Part shown: positions 1 through 11,389 of the stretch, piece by piece | Numbering within the stretch: the first letter of the stretch is position 1 | Layout: the number at the start of each line of letters is the position of its first letter | DNA from: Gnetum montanum | Taxonomy: Eukaryota > Streptophyta > Gnetopsida > Gnetales > Gnetaceae | Length of the DNA: 45,888 nucleotides | NCBI GenBank assembly: GCA_015680685.1 | Contig: MNCI01034697.1 | Coordinates: 382,248 to 428,135, forward strand | Direction of reading: 5' to 3' | Notes under the pieces: generated by a model | Databases searched by the model: none | The model's input: only the letters and a program-made list of their open reading frames with translations | What the model was told of the DNA's origin: nothing | Translations under genes and position numbers: made by a program

Positions 1-15
1 CCCCCCCCCCCCCCC
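1..15. other. Poly-C run at window edge
   Basis: Fifteen consecutive C residues open the window and the sequence becomes complex at once afterwards. Nothing else in the window resembles this run. It may be a true homopolymer or a contig-edge or sequencing artefact. Confidence 0.6.
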
Positions 16-279
16 ATGACTGAGAGCATACCTCCAGTTGCAAAAGATGGGAAGGATAGGTTGATTCGGACACGCGATAGAAAACATAGGTGCTTGGGAA
101 GAAGAAGTGAGGTAGAAAAAATGAAAAACCTCCCCCCAATTTGTGTGCAAAGTGGCCAAAAATTCGAAGTGCAATGGGGTATATATAGAGTTTTTTTGCT
201 GTGTTAACACGACCATGTATACACAGGGGGCTGCATATACGGGGCCTAGTTGACGTAGGGGTGTTGCAAGCATTCACCA
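1..279 (-). repeat. Partial LTR (U3 part), 3' LTR of the Ty3 element
   Basis: On the plus strand, 190-279 resembles the end of the LTR at 8871-9009. Both have a block like 'acgaccatgtat', a 'ggggcc.agt.gacgta' block and a terminal 'attcacca' / 'cttcatca'. A TATA-like stretch on the minus strand lies near 180-190, where the related LTRs have theirs. The U5 end is outside the window. The similarity was read by eye and is modest. Confidence 0.5.
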
Positions 280-2041
280 GACAATAAAAAGCCCAAAAAA
301 TTTAATTAAAATGCTATATTGGGGTGGTTGAAGAGCTTGAGAGATCGGGAACTCGACTAAGAGAAAGAGGAAGGTAAGTGGAGCAAGAAAAAAAAAGAAA
401 AAAAGAGTTAAAGGTAGGAGAATGTTGTGAGAAAGAACTCTGTAAAAGGAATTTGAGCGATGAGTAGCACAAAAATAATCAACCAACAATATCAAGAGGA
501 AGGGAGACTAACAAACGGAACTAGGGATATGCAAGTGGGTCCTCCCCTTAGTAGGCAATAGCCTTAGTAGCCCTTGAATATCATCAACACCAAAGTTTGT
601 GGGCCTCGGAGTCAAGGAACGGTGATCACAAGTTAATACTCTCATCCATGAGAACGCGCCGAAGCGTTAGTTGTTCACGGAAATCACAACAAACCATTAA
701 AACATAAGACAGGAAGTGAGGTGAGTCGTGAAGAGAGAGGAGTGAAAATTGGAATTCTGATTATCAGTCACATGAAACCCCGTGTGAAGTTGTGGTTAAG
801 TGACCCAGTAGGACCTTTTCTGAGTTCAGACCCAAAACCAACCACATATAGTGGCATCGCAACAACATGCGAAGACTCATCCACCCATAAGAGTACAAGA
901 ATGCACCCATAGAGAACCACCACTCCAACATGCGTGAGAGGAAGGAAGTGAAATGGGACTAAGTTAGAAGGGACGAAGCAAGTCCCATAACTAGTGCTTG
1001 TGGCCTGTGAGAGGTGGTCCAAGGGGTGTGCTTTAAATTCCCACATATTTATTATTTTATTTTTATTTTTATTTTGTGGGAACCACACGAGGCAAAGACC
1101 CATGCTTTCGACCAAGGGGTGTGCTTTGAATCCTTCTCTCTCTCTTTTTGAAGGACCACACCATGCAAGGTCAAATTCCCAAGGAGCTTCCTTATATAAA
1201 AGAACTTAGAGTGGTAAGAAATCTATGAGGATACTTTTGCCACCTAGGGAATAGAAAAGTACGATGAATGTTGCATTCCCCTTAAAGTCACACTCAATTT
1301 AAACCATTGGGTCATCCCCAAGTCTAGGAACTACACAAGTCACATATTAATTAAAATGTTTTTAAGTGAAGGGGGTTTGCATGTTTCCAAAGGGAGGAAA
1401 ACCATGGAGTCGATGAATGGGTGGATCACATGGACTCACTACCAATTTTATGAGATGAAAGTAGATGTAAATTCCAAGAACAACAATGCGAGGGCGAGAG
1501 TGAGATAGAATAGGTGGATCATTTCATGCGACCCATTGCAACGAAAACCAACCACACCACACATCTGATGACAATAAGACAATTTATTAGTAACCAACTA
1601 GAAATTAAACACACACACACACACATAAATAAGCAAACAAAGAAATAGAAAAGTAATTAATTAAAGAAAGAAAAATTAAGTAAGAATTGGCAAACATATG
1701 AACGATGTTGAAAAATAAAAAAGTGTAAAACAAAAAAGTTCCAAAAATAATGAGGAGCTTAGTAGAGTGGATTAGCCTGGTGAACGGTTTCCCCCACGAC
1801 TAGGTTGGGAGGAGGAGACTTGAAAAATGGAACGAGACTGTTCTTGTGATGATAAGGTAGTAGCACTGGTTTGACAAAGTTCACGGAAAGGTTTTAATTG
1901 TTGCCTATTAACCAACTGCGTTATTGTGGGGTCCTCAAGTTTGTGTATAAGCAAGGCCCTGGATGGAAAGGTTTCAGAGACAATATAGGGTCCCTCCCAC
2001 AGTGTTTGATATTTGGTACATTACAGTACATGTGTGGGGTT
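280..2041 (-). other. 3' non-coding tail of the Ty3 element
   Basis: No domain is recognisable between the integrase C-terminus and the left LTR. A plus-strand purine-rich stretch (about 360-420) and A/T-rich runs are present. A classical polypurine tract next to the LTR is not visible on the element strand. The short ORFs here have no recognisable motif. Confidence 0.45.
1609..1624. repeat. (AC)n microsatellite
   Basis: About eight AC dinucleotides in a row lie inside the non-coding tail of the Ty3 element. Confidence 0.8.
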
Positions 2042-2785
2042 CTAGTAGAATACCTTATCTCCACATCGAAATGTTACCTTTCGAATCCTAAGATCATGAC
2101 ATTTCTTATTATAGGCCTTGTGTATCTCATTTGCTGATAGGGTTACTAATCGGTTCTCATCTAACACACTTAAGTTGATAAGTCGTTCACATTGTGCTAG
2201 GGGTAGGTCAAGGCCCAAGTCACTAGTTGTAGATAGTGTCCAAAGTTCTGCCTGGATTAGAAGTTTCGGTAGCTTTCGGTACACTAACTCGTAAGGAGAG
2301 TAACCTATGGGAAGTTTCCAAGTGGAGTAATAGGCCCAGAGGGCATTGTTAAGTTTGGTGCTCTAATCCCTCCTATATTTACTGATGGTTCAAGTGAAGA
2401 TTTTGGTGATCTCTCTATTCGTGACTTCAGCTTGCCCATTGGCTTGGGGGTGATAAGGTGTTGTAAATTTATGGGTAACCCCCAAGTGTTGCATGAGTTT
2501 ACAAAAAGTGATGCCCGTGAAATGCATTCCATTGTCTAATATGAGTGCACATGGCACTCCAAACCTGTTCATGATTTGCTACTAGAAAAATCGTACGGCA
2601 GTGTTTGAGGAACAGTCAATGACGACTGCCGCCTCCACCCACTTTGTGTAGTAGTCAACAGTGACGATCATGTATGCCTTCCTGTTGGACAGGGGTGTGA
2701 TAAGACCCATGAAGTCAATGCCCCAAATGTTGAAGAGCTCCAGTGGTTGGATCCATTGTTGAGGTCCCTCCATTCGTGTATTCAT
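2042..2785 (-). pseudogene. Ty3 integrase remnant
   Basis: The DDE core is readable in pieces. At 2785-2582 there is WGIDFMGL, giving the first Asp, then a YYTKWVEA block. At 2572-2390 there is ILDNGMHFTG, giving the second Asp, and HPQANGQAEVTNREI, giving the Glu. At 2284-2042 follows a region with LDENR and AYNKKC, matching the conserved segment downstream of the core in Ty3 pol (normally LDE.R and AYNK.V). Stops and frame changes separate the pieces, so it is non-functional. The integrase would insert the cDNA copy into chromosomal DNA. Confidence 0.85.
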
Positions 2786-3264
2786 TCCACTATTTTTCTG
2801 ACAATGTTCACAGGAGCAGGTGAACCATTGTGCATCCCTAAAGAGTGTAGGCTAATAATATCCTACAAGCAAGATCTTAATGTTGTGTGTTGTCCAGCAT
2901 AGTGGCCCCCACAAGGGCCCTCATGAGCATCTTGGAGGACACACAGTGTATCATCATTAGGGACATACCATCAAACCAGGCCATTTGCACACACCTTATA
3001 AAGGTGGCCATTGATTTCCATTAAGCGCTTGGCCTTATGGAGAAACTGTTGTTTCTACCGATGGTCCCACTCCTTTGGCAATTCCTAGGTTGTGAGATAG
3101 GTGAGGATGTGGCTGAACCAAGGTGATTCTTTGGGCACCTACTTATCGATCGCTCCTGCGAAGAGGAGTTCATCTGGAAATTGGTTGGAAAGCGGCTCCT
3201 CCTCTTCTCTGTCATCCCATCGCAACTAAGACAAGTGGTCAACAACCACATTCTCAATTCCCTT

Positions 3265-4500
3265 CTATTCTACGATAGTCAGGTCAAATTCTTGAAGAAT
3301 CAAGAGCCACTGTATGATACAGGGGCTCACCATTGGTTTGTTCATTAAGAACCAGATGACACTGTGGTTGGTATGCACAAACACCTTATACCTAAGCACA
3401 TAGTGTCGAAATTTCTGCAAGGAAAACACCACCGCCATTAACTCCTTTTTGGTGGTGTTGTAGTTAAGCTGGGCACCCACAATGCTACGGCTTGCATAGT
3501 GAATATACTATGGGCATTTCTGGTCGTCCCACTATGTAAGCATGGCTCCCAACGCATAATTAGATGCATCTATCATGATGTGGAAGGGTCTAGACCAATC
3601 AAGTGCCCATAGAATTGGAGTTTCTATGAGTTTCTATTTAAGTGTTTGGAATGCAAATTCACATTCCTTGGTCTAGAAGAACGAAGCATCTTTCTTTGTG
3701 ATTTCCACCAACGACTTGGCGATCTTTGAGAAATTTTCAATGAAGCACCAGTAGTAACCAATGTGGCCAAGGAATGACCGAACATCTTTTATAGTGCTTG
3801 GTTGACTGGTGATTCCTTTGATGACCCTGATCTTTTTAGGATCTACACTAATCCTTGCTTGTGAAATACAATGCCCTAGAACAATGCCCTCTTGGACCAT
3901 TAAGTGGCTCTTTTGCCAGATGAGTCATAGATTAGTTTCTACACATCTTTTCAAAAATTACTCAAGGCGGTCCAAGGCTTGTTCAAACGTGGCTCCATAG
4001 GTAGAGAAGTCATCCATGAAGACTTCTACCCCATTTCCAATTTGCTGCTGGATGATGCTGAGGATAAGGCATTGGAAAGTGGCATGCACATTACATAGGC
4101 CAAAGGGCATCTTCTTGTATGTGAAAGTCCCCCAGGGACTTGTAAATGTTATCCTGGCCTAGTCTTTTGGCACAATTTGGATTTGGCTATAGCCACTATA
4201 ACCATACAAAAAGCTATAATAACAATGTCCTACGATGGTATCCAACACTTGGTCCACAAATGGGAGCAGGAAGTGATCTTTAAAGGTAGCCATGTTGAGC
4301 AATCAAAAATCTATACAGACCCTCCATTTGCCATCCTTCTTTGGCACAATAATGAGTGGGCTAACCCATTCGCCATCCACAATGGAGTAGATGAACCTGG
4401 CTTTCAGTAACTACTCGATTTCAACTTTGATGACCTACTTTAATTTGGGGTTTAACCACCTTTGTGGTTGTCATCGTGGATTCATGGAGGGGTCGATATA
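3265..4500 (-). pseudogene. Ty3 reverse transcriptase and RNase H remnant
   Basis: The catalytic RT motif reads FMDDF at 4020-4006. Downstream, 3900-3673 carries the thumb-side signature GIVLGHCIS, then KIRVI and VRSFLGHIGYY. RNase H follows at 3480-3265 with YNTTKKELMAVVFSLQKFRHYVL and an HTNHS block (normally TDH). The RT upstream part (about 4020-4500) is broken by stops but keeps KPRxF-like context. This is the DNA-synthesis core of pol; several frameshifts make it dead. Confidence 0.85.
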
Positions 4501-5074
4501 AGTCTGATGTTGGCAGACCTTGGGATCAACTCTTGTTAATTTAAGGTATGACCATGCAAAATTAGCCTCCCGTTTGTTCACCACCTTCAACAACTTCTTC
4601 TTCTACTGAGGAGCAAGGGTGGTATTGATAATTACTGGCTTCCCATTTCGTAAAAATGCATATTCTAAATGGGCAAGTAAGGATTTAAGTTCCAAGGGCT
4701 CCTATTTAAAACTTTCAGGGATTTGTAACTTTCCCCAATCATCATGGTCATCAATATAAAGTGTTGCTTGTTGATGGACCTTTTCCACATCATCCATGCT
4801 CTGTACATAGGGACGTACAAGCCCCTCAGATGGTTCCATGCATGAAGTGCTACTAGTAGGGTCAGTAGTCAACCACTGGGTGCCTTCTTGATTTGTGGCT
4901 GTTAAGTACAGGCATTGTTGAACCTGGGATTCCTCAATACACTAACTGCATACTTGAATAAATGTCTGCTTAGCGGACCATAGCTCCTACACATAGTTTC
5001 ACTCAGAGTCACTATATGCGATGCATGGAACGCGCTTCTTCTCGATCTTTCCAAAAGGATTTTCCTTTGAAATT

Positions 5075-5428
5075 TCAATGAAAATATCTTGAAGTCCTAA
5101 TCCTTGCATCCACCGTGCTTAGCCAGGCTATTCCCATTATGACTGGAAAGTTTCCCTTGCAATTCTCAACACAAATGATAAGGAAGTCAACAGGATAGGA
5201 CCACCCACAAACGGTGGTCACAATGTCTTCCACCAATCCTAAGGGAACAATAATGGATTGGTCTGCCAGCTCGAGCTGAATGTTGCTCTTTTTTAATGGG
5301 GGCAAGTTCCAAGTCTTGTACATGTCATGTGAAATCAATTTGACTCCTGACCTCGAATCCAGAAGAGCTTTACATGGCTCATTTTCTGCCACTTGAAGAT
5401 AGATGAGGGGGCTTCCCGGATCAGCCAA
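5075..5428 (-). pseudogene. Retroelement aspartic protease remnant
   Basis: About 117 codons stay open. The active-site region reads ALLDSRSGVKLIS, where related elements have LLD-G-(A/S)-S-V-N-L. The Gly is replaced by Arg, so the D-[ST]-G triad is lost. Downstream blocks LELADQSI, VEDIV and YPVDFLI match the Athila/Tat protease pattern. The domain would process the polyprotein. The open stretch ends at a stop before the RT. Confidence 0.8.
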
Positions 5429-5455
5429 TTTCTGAGGAAGATGACTTGCCTTTAT

Positions 5456-7975
5456 CTAGTCTGTCACAACCTGTGTGAGCATGACCATTTGTACATTGGA
5501 GGACGTTTGGTTTGAAGGTTGCTCAAAGGGTGGAATGGTGGAGGCAATTGGAGGTTCAGAGGCACTAGCCACAGGTGTGTGCGAGGGTGTGCTTGGGTTA
5601 TTAGACTGAAAAAAGGAATGTTTCTGTGGCTTCACTTTCGGTCCACTCGGTTGAGGAGCTACTTGTAAGTTGACAGGCCTCATAGCATTATATTGTTGTG
5701 GCTATGATGGTATTTCCCCCTGCATAGGTGGAGCAGGTGGTAGCTGAGTGGGGTGTTGCTGAGTAGGGATGGCAGGAGATGGTGATGGAGGATAGTAGAG
5801 ATGTGGGTTCTCCTCCTTAGGTGATGGAGACTATGCTCAAAAGTATTCTGGGGGTGGTAATAATTCTGAAAGGTCACGTGACTAGAAGAGTCCAGCAGGG
5901 AGACTAGTCGCTGAACATAGTACCCATAGGGATCTAGCTATCGATAAGGGTACTACTGCCTTGGAGGTGGCATCCCCCACAATTGTGGGTACTACCATTG
6001 CTGAAAATATCCATAAGATTGCGGTGGTGCTCCATTTGGATAATATCCTTGGTATTGGTGGAACTTCCTGGAATTGCCTTGTGGGTAAGGCAACCTTTGG
6101 GGTGTTTGCCTCTTTGCCAAGTGAGGATTCAATTCAACACATACACCTCAAACTCTTATAGATGCAACACCACGTTAGGATGTTTGTATTGGCATATGTT
6201 ACATTCATCATCTCCTTCTATGTCAGAGTCTGCAACATGTTCTGCTACAGCAACTTTACCCTTACCTTTATGGTAGGCACATTTAGCTTCCTTCCTCCTA
6301 CGCTGATCACGATCATTACTCTGCTCTTTGGATTCCTCTGCGATTTTTAGAACACTTTGAAATTTTTCGTCCAAAGAGTCCCACATCTTGTCAACCTTTG
6401 TTGATATTTCAAAAGTAAATTTTTGTAGGGGCAAAGTTTTACAGTTCACTGCTACATCCAATGGTGATTCCTCCTCATCTTCACAAAATCGGACTTCCCT
6501 CTTTCTAATGGAAGGATCTCAATTATACTCTTTTGCACTTTTCTTATTTCTAAGTTCCCCCTCTTCTTTAGCCACTTGCTCAATTAAGTGTTGTAGTTGA
6601 TGGGCCCTTAGCTCCAATAGTCATCCTTGGGTGTACATGTCAAGGGTCTTTCTGGTTTCAAAGCGGAGCCCGTCAATGATATGGCAAAGCTGTGCCCACT
6701 GAGAGTAGCCATGACCAGGGCATTGATGTAACAATGAGTAGTATCTGCTCATGGCTGCATCCAAGGGTTCATGACCACCTTGCTTCCACCCTTGGATCTG
6801 GCATCCAATGTTAGCCACTTTGGAGTAGGTTTGATATTTTACATTGAAGATTTCCAACATCGTACTCCATCTCCTAATTGATTTTGGCTCCAAAGACTAG
6901 TACCAGCTTTCTGCTTCTTTGATGAGTGTGTGAGGGAACAACTTAAGTTTCTGCCAATCATTATCTATGTTCTGTAGGGTGCAAGCATCATGAAATGCTT
7001 GCAAGTGAGTCTATGGATCACAATTATATCCCCCTTCAAATCTGGGAATGTTGTTCATGTCAATGCGCTTAATCCGATAATCTTTCAAGTGCCTACTAAG
7101 TATTTGAATTGCCTCAGCAATATTGAGCATACTTCGAGTAGCCAACAGTGGTTCATCCGAGTCATAGTCCTGCTAAAGGCCACGATGTCTATGACGATTT
7201 CAGCTACCTCTCCTTTCTTGATGGTGAGACTCGTGTGATTGGTCATGCCCTCCCTCATGTTGTTCCCTTCGGCCCTTACACCTCACTTCTTTCTACCACA
7301 GTTATGATCAGAGTCAAAATTGGATGAAGGTAGAGTTGAGCGAGAGGATGGAGAAGAGGGAGAGGAATAACCACCGCCCCGGTGTCGATCTCCTCCTCTA
7401 CTTTGATGAAAACCTTGATCTTCACTCCCATCTTTACTTTTGCCATGACCTTTCTTGCATGAACCCCCATCTTCCGAGGGATCATGGTCACTTGGTTATT
7501 TGTTTTGAATGATGGACTAAATGATCTGATGCATTGGAGGAGGTTCGGCTAAATGAGAATCATGAAAGATAGATTCCTCATCGTCCTGCAATCCTTGCAA
7601 GAATAAGGGGTTACTAAATTGTTTCCCCTTCATGTGTTCATGTTGTTCTACCTGCTGCTAGTCTCATACACGTTGTGCCTCAGTTGGACGATAGTCCTAG
7701 TAGTCATCCTCCATGACGTACTCCACACCATGGTCTTGAATGCCTAGTCTAGTAAGATTGTGAAATAGCATTCCAAGGGCCAATCGGTCAGGCGTTAATA
7801 TGATGTTGCCCTCCATGTCCCACCAGTGCAGATGCTCATCCTGATGTAGGATAACGGTGAAGTCAGGGACATATTCATCTGGATGCGTGTATACCACCCG
7901 ACATTCTTGTGACACCAATGAGTTGGATCCATCTCGCATGTGAGAAGAAGACATTTTGGATGTTAGATAATCCAC
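5456..7975 (-). pseudogene. gag and leader region remnant
   Basis: The capsid part at 6893-6621 has the Athila/Tat-type signature: EPLDAAMSRYYSLLHQCP, then HG, W and IIDGL...R..LD. A basic segment with Cys/His pairs (CAYH, CNIC) follows at 6461-6156. Pro/Ser-rich linker ORFs fill 5877-5456. Upstream, 7975-7697 is an open stretch beginning MDYLTSKMSS with no domain I recognise, and 7491-7276 is basic and low in complexity. All pieces are in different frames. Confidence 0.65.
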
Positions 7976-8096
7976 TAATTGGTGTACCTTACCTTTTACT
8001 TAGACCGCCTAGCATGAGTAGATTTTACTATCCTGCATCCATTCCAATGATGTGAATGATAATTTTGCTAAGGATAGATGACACATGTAAGACTAC

Positions 8097-8117
8097 CAAT
8101 CCTTGGCAATGGTGCTA
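8097..8117 (-). other. Primer binding site, tRNA-Asp type (decayed)
   Basis: On the minus strand this 21-bp site lies one base inside the LTR end. It differs from the Athila/Tat tRNA-Asp site (core TGGCGCCGTTGCCGGGGA) at five places, and all five are G-to-A on the element strand. Such one-directional transitions are expected from deamination of methylated cytosine. Confidence 0.75.
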
Positions 8118-8118
8118 A

Positions 8119-9009
8119 TGATGAGTGGTGAGGTACCCCTATGCCCAACCATGCAAATCATGGGCATTCACATGCAACTCGGTTGAATTCTGTAGATTGT
8201 AAGCACTTGCATACACCAAACTCTAACCAGCAAAACCTTGTGTTAGAATGGCTGTTGTCTTCCCAACCTCAATTCTGGTTTTCTGATGCAATGGTTAAGT
8301 GAGATTGAGGCAAATGATTTTTATGGCTTTTCTCTTTATCTTCTAGAGTCTAATTCTTGAAACGAAATGTAAGGAATGAATATTGTGTAGTCTATAGTTA
8401 TCCTAATCTATCTCTTAACTCTTCCTACCATAAGCATCCGATCCCATCTTCCATGCACATCCTGAGCATCCCCTAACCACTACTGGGTTACTAGACGTTA
8501 AGCATCATTGAGTTGCCAAGTTGTTGGGTTTACGTTCGAGATGGTCGTACTTATGGTTTTTACAAAATATAAAAGAGCAATGACGATTAAAGTGATAACA
8601 ATAAAAACTTAAGGAATTATTAAAGCATAGAAATATTAAACTATTAAATGCTTAAATGACTAAATCCAATTGCTGAAAGGAATGCTTGAAAAGCTTGTCT
8701 TTATTGCTGGTCACACTAATGGGATCAGGTACATTAGTCCTCAAATAAAGAGCCGGACACCTTTCTCACACCTACTCCGGGCACTTGGAAAATATTCTAA
8801 CTCTCGCAAAAACAAACTGCAAGAGCTACCAAAAAGATACCTAAGTGTGGTGGAAGCACACTTATTTATAGGCTAGAACAGACCATGCATAAACGAGGCC
8901 ACGTAGACACATGGATAGATGAGTCGACGGGGCCACGTCAATGCGGTCGCAGATACAGGGCCCCATATATGCAGCCCAGTCGATGTAGCGAGCGATGAGC
9001 ACTTCATCA
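8119..9009 (-). repeat. LTR A (5' LTR of the Ty3 element), 891 bp
   Basis: On the plus strand it starts TGATGAG next to the primer site and ends ...CTTCATCA. In element orientation, TATAAATA (8870-8863) lies about 165 bp before an AATAAA signal (8705-8700). The U3 part (8880-9000) carries repeats of a 'gggCCACGTc'-type unit. It shares ends, TATA and poly(A) layout with the LTRs at 11390, 15489 and 45599, but has none of the GCGATATCGC motifs of the last two. Confidence 0.8.
8863..8870 (-). promoter_or_regulatory. TATA box of LTR A
   Basis: TATAAATA on the minus strand, in the position shared by all four well-visible LTRs of this family. Confidence 0.6.
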
Positions 9010-10399
9010 CTTACCTTGTTGGTACCTCAAATTGGCTCGAGCAAGAAGCCATTAAGATCAAATTCTATAGGAAGCATGAAAAGCTTTTCCTTGTGTTCCA
9101 CCATGAGAAAGACTAAAAGAAAGGTTGTGGGCAATGTCCCAACTTGGAAAGAGGCAGCTATTGCCCACCTACAAGAGCTGGAGGGATAGACCAAGTAACT
9201 GACTCAAGCCATCCAATCTTATCATGACTACCTTCAAGCAAAGATGCAAAGCCACCAAAGCGAAGCAAAGATGCAAAACCACCAAAGCAGATGGATTAGC
9301 AAATAGTCCACTTAGATCACATTTCTCTACCCCACCTTTGGTCTCTCTTGATGTTTATTCATATTGGATTTATGGATTTATGTAATTAAGTTTTAATGTT
9401 TGCTCTAATTTAATAAATGCATATTTCAACTTTAGCATTTTCACTTTGCTTTTTAAGTCCTATTAGAATTATCGATTCCATTTTCTCTTCCACTCAAGAC
9501 TATTCCTAAGCTAGCCTTGCCCTTAAGCAAAGTACCCCAAGCAATACCCTTGCAAAATCAAGCACTTAAGGGGTGTCATGGGTTAGTTTGACTCACAGCC
9601 CAACATTATCACATTGACAATAATATGCCTTAATCATTCATTGTAGATATTTATCATCTTGATGATGATTTCATGTAGAAAGCTTGCTAAAAATATTGTA
9701 TTTGATTGTAGGTAAGTTTTAATTTTGAATGATTCTTTTGGAACAGTCTAAGACAAAACCTTGTTAACTTGTATCCATATGGCTAAAATGTTCTGTTCCT
9801 TGTAAATTTGTAGTTCATTGCCAACGTGGATGATAACACGGAAAATGCAAAATCGCCAAGAGAGAAATGGATTCCAATAAAAAGTGCTGAAAACATTTAA
9901 GTGACTCTATAGGGATAGAAATTCTTAAAGAACCTCTTCACCCTATTTTTAGGACCGGCTCAAGTAACGCTCACCCAAATCATTTTTAGGATCGGGTCAA
10001 GTAACGCTCACCTTCTCCGCACTAAACCTTCACTATGATAAATGGCCAAAGTCAAAGGCAACTCCCACTCCACAAAGTAAAAGTCATGTAATTAAGTTTC
10101 AATGCATTTATTTAGTTTTCAATGATTTGACTCTACCCATTTAGTTTTGTCATGGAAAGATATGTCGCACACATTCTTCCCATATCTCTGACCTCTTAAA
10201 AAACTTGCATACTGCCATGGATCTAAGAATGCCAGGATTATTTGGACAGCCATAGATGTCATCCATGATTCCATAACCGCCCTCCCTCTTTCAGGACAAA
10301 TGAAAAAAAAAGACCAACCTCTCCTAAGTAACACAACAATCCACCTTTACATTCATTCGGAAAGTGCAAACTCTTAACTTATGAATACTAGTGTCCTGT

Positions 10400-10405
10400 T
10401 TTATT
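10400..10405 (-). terminator. Poly(A) signal in the duplicated 3' UTR
   Basis: AATAAA on the minus strand, equivalent to the signal at 25609-25604 behind the intact gene. Confidence 0.4.
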
Positions 10406-10765
10406 GCAGCCTCTTGTGAATGTTCCACAAAAGATTCAGAAATGGTTGCCAGACAACTTATAGCAAGACCAATCCTTCGCAATACAAAAGAAAAAAGGGG
10501 AATTGTATTGTCCCTTCAAAATCAGCAAGCAAATTTATAATCTAACAATGTACCACCTCAAAATCTTGTTCCCTATTTTTAAGTCCAAACAACCACCGGT
10601 GAAAAGGCGGAAAGGCATGTTTGGGCTGTGCTGGACCAACACAATTCCTGTTTTGCACCTCAATCGTCTATACTGTGCAGGAGCATTCTTTCCTCAAAAC
10701 AATCCATACGCATATATGCTGTAGAAACCAGTATACATGTCTACGGTAAATTGAGACGTTCACAT

Positions 10766-11241
10766 CTACAGTGGGGAGTTGACCAGAGACGAGAAGGAAT
10801 TGATTGCTCGTTTAGCTGCCGTAACCTTGCTCACAAGAACCTTCCATTTAATTTCATCTTTTTTGGTTTGCTGTTGCATCTTTTCCTTGAAATGTCTGCA
10901 AAATTTCCGGAGGTTTGAAGCAATTATTAACATGTCAAAGACGACACAAACGATTGTACCAGTGAAAACGCTATCAGGCAAATCAAACACAGGAATTAAA
11001 AATTAGATCGTACCTGCAGAGAGGAACCTTGCAAGCATTTGGTTTTAAGCACATCCTCGAATGCAGTTCCAGTAGCTGCCACATCCTTTTGCAATGGACA
11101 CAACCACCGGGAACTCTGGTTTTGCACGCAGCAAAGTGTCGAACTAGAGATTCTAGTCCTTTGCATGCAGGGAAGTTGTAGGGCCCTTGATTTTCAACGA
11201 GTTTTCTTTGTCGTGAGGTCCAATTGTATGACATCCATCCC
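10766..11241 (-). pseudogene. Truncated BTB/TAZ gene copy (end of exon 4, intron, exon 5)
   Basis: The remnant of exon 4 (11241-11014) encodes most of the TAZ zinc-finger region, including [18 protein letters not shown] and [18 protein letters not shown]. It ends at a GT donor, and the intron 11013-10896 keeps its AG. Exon 5 (10895-10766) encodes the basic C-terminus, starting [14 protein letters not shown] and ending SLVNSPL. Against the intact gene there is a 2-nt insertion near 11201-11206 that shifts the frame early in the TAZ part. The BTB and BACK exons are missing, as is any promoter. The low divergence points to recent duplication. Confidence 0.85.
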
Positions 11242-11389
11242 AGTAGAATAAGATATCAATGTGCTTAAATTATTATATTTATTTTTAGAATGATTTTTGA
11301 CCTTAGGTATGTCCAATGATGTTAATGATTTCCATTATACCTAGATAGCGCACATTTCAAACAAAAAGAATCCTTGACAACAACACCAA
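11242..11389 (-). mobile_element. Leader fragment of a second Ty3-type element with primer site
   Basis: A tRNA-Asp-like primer site lies at 11388-11368 on the minus strand and is heavily decayed. About 120 bp of leader resembles the leader left of 8097: 'tccaatgatgt.aatgat' is common to both. The leader ends where the BTB/TAZ copy begins at 11241. No gag or pol follows. Confidence 0.6.

Larger units (their letters stand above)
1..9009 (-). mobile_element. Decayed Athila/Tat-like Ty3 LTR retrotransposon (3' LTR truncated by window)
   Basis: Read on the minus strand the order is LTR (9009-8119), tRNA-Asp-type primer site (8117-8097), gag remains, protease, reverse transcriptase, RNase H and integrase, then a non-coding tail and the start of a second LTR (279-1). 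That gag-PR-RT-RH-IN order defines Ty3-type elements. The gag style (CP-HG spacing), the protease context and the primer site fit the Athila/Tat branch. Every reading frame is broken many times, so the element cannot encode active proteins. The five bases right of the LTR are cttac (9010-9014). A matching target duplication would lie left of the window. The 3' LTR is much diverged from the 5' LTR, so the two may not be an original pair. Confidence 0.8.
9010..11241 (-). repeat. Segmental duplication, copy 1 (3' part of BTB/TAZ gene and downstream DNA)
   Basis: The whole block realigns with 24159-26445 in the same orientation. From 10740 to 11010 I count about 8 differences in about 270 bp. It keeps the gene's last intron, so it is a DNA-level copy and not a retrocopy. 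Homology ends abruptly at 9010, beside LTR A, and at 11241, beside the leader of another LTR element. Copy-specific changes include a 37-bp-period tandem doubling at about 9945-10012, absent from copy 2. Confidence 0.85.

Noticed and set aside
10766-11241. BTB/TAZ copy as a processed retrocopy
   Set aside because: It keeps intron 4 and downstream non-transcribed DNA, so it came from DNA duplication.
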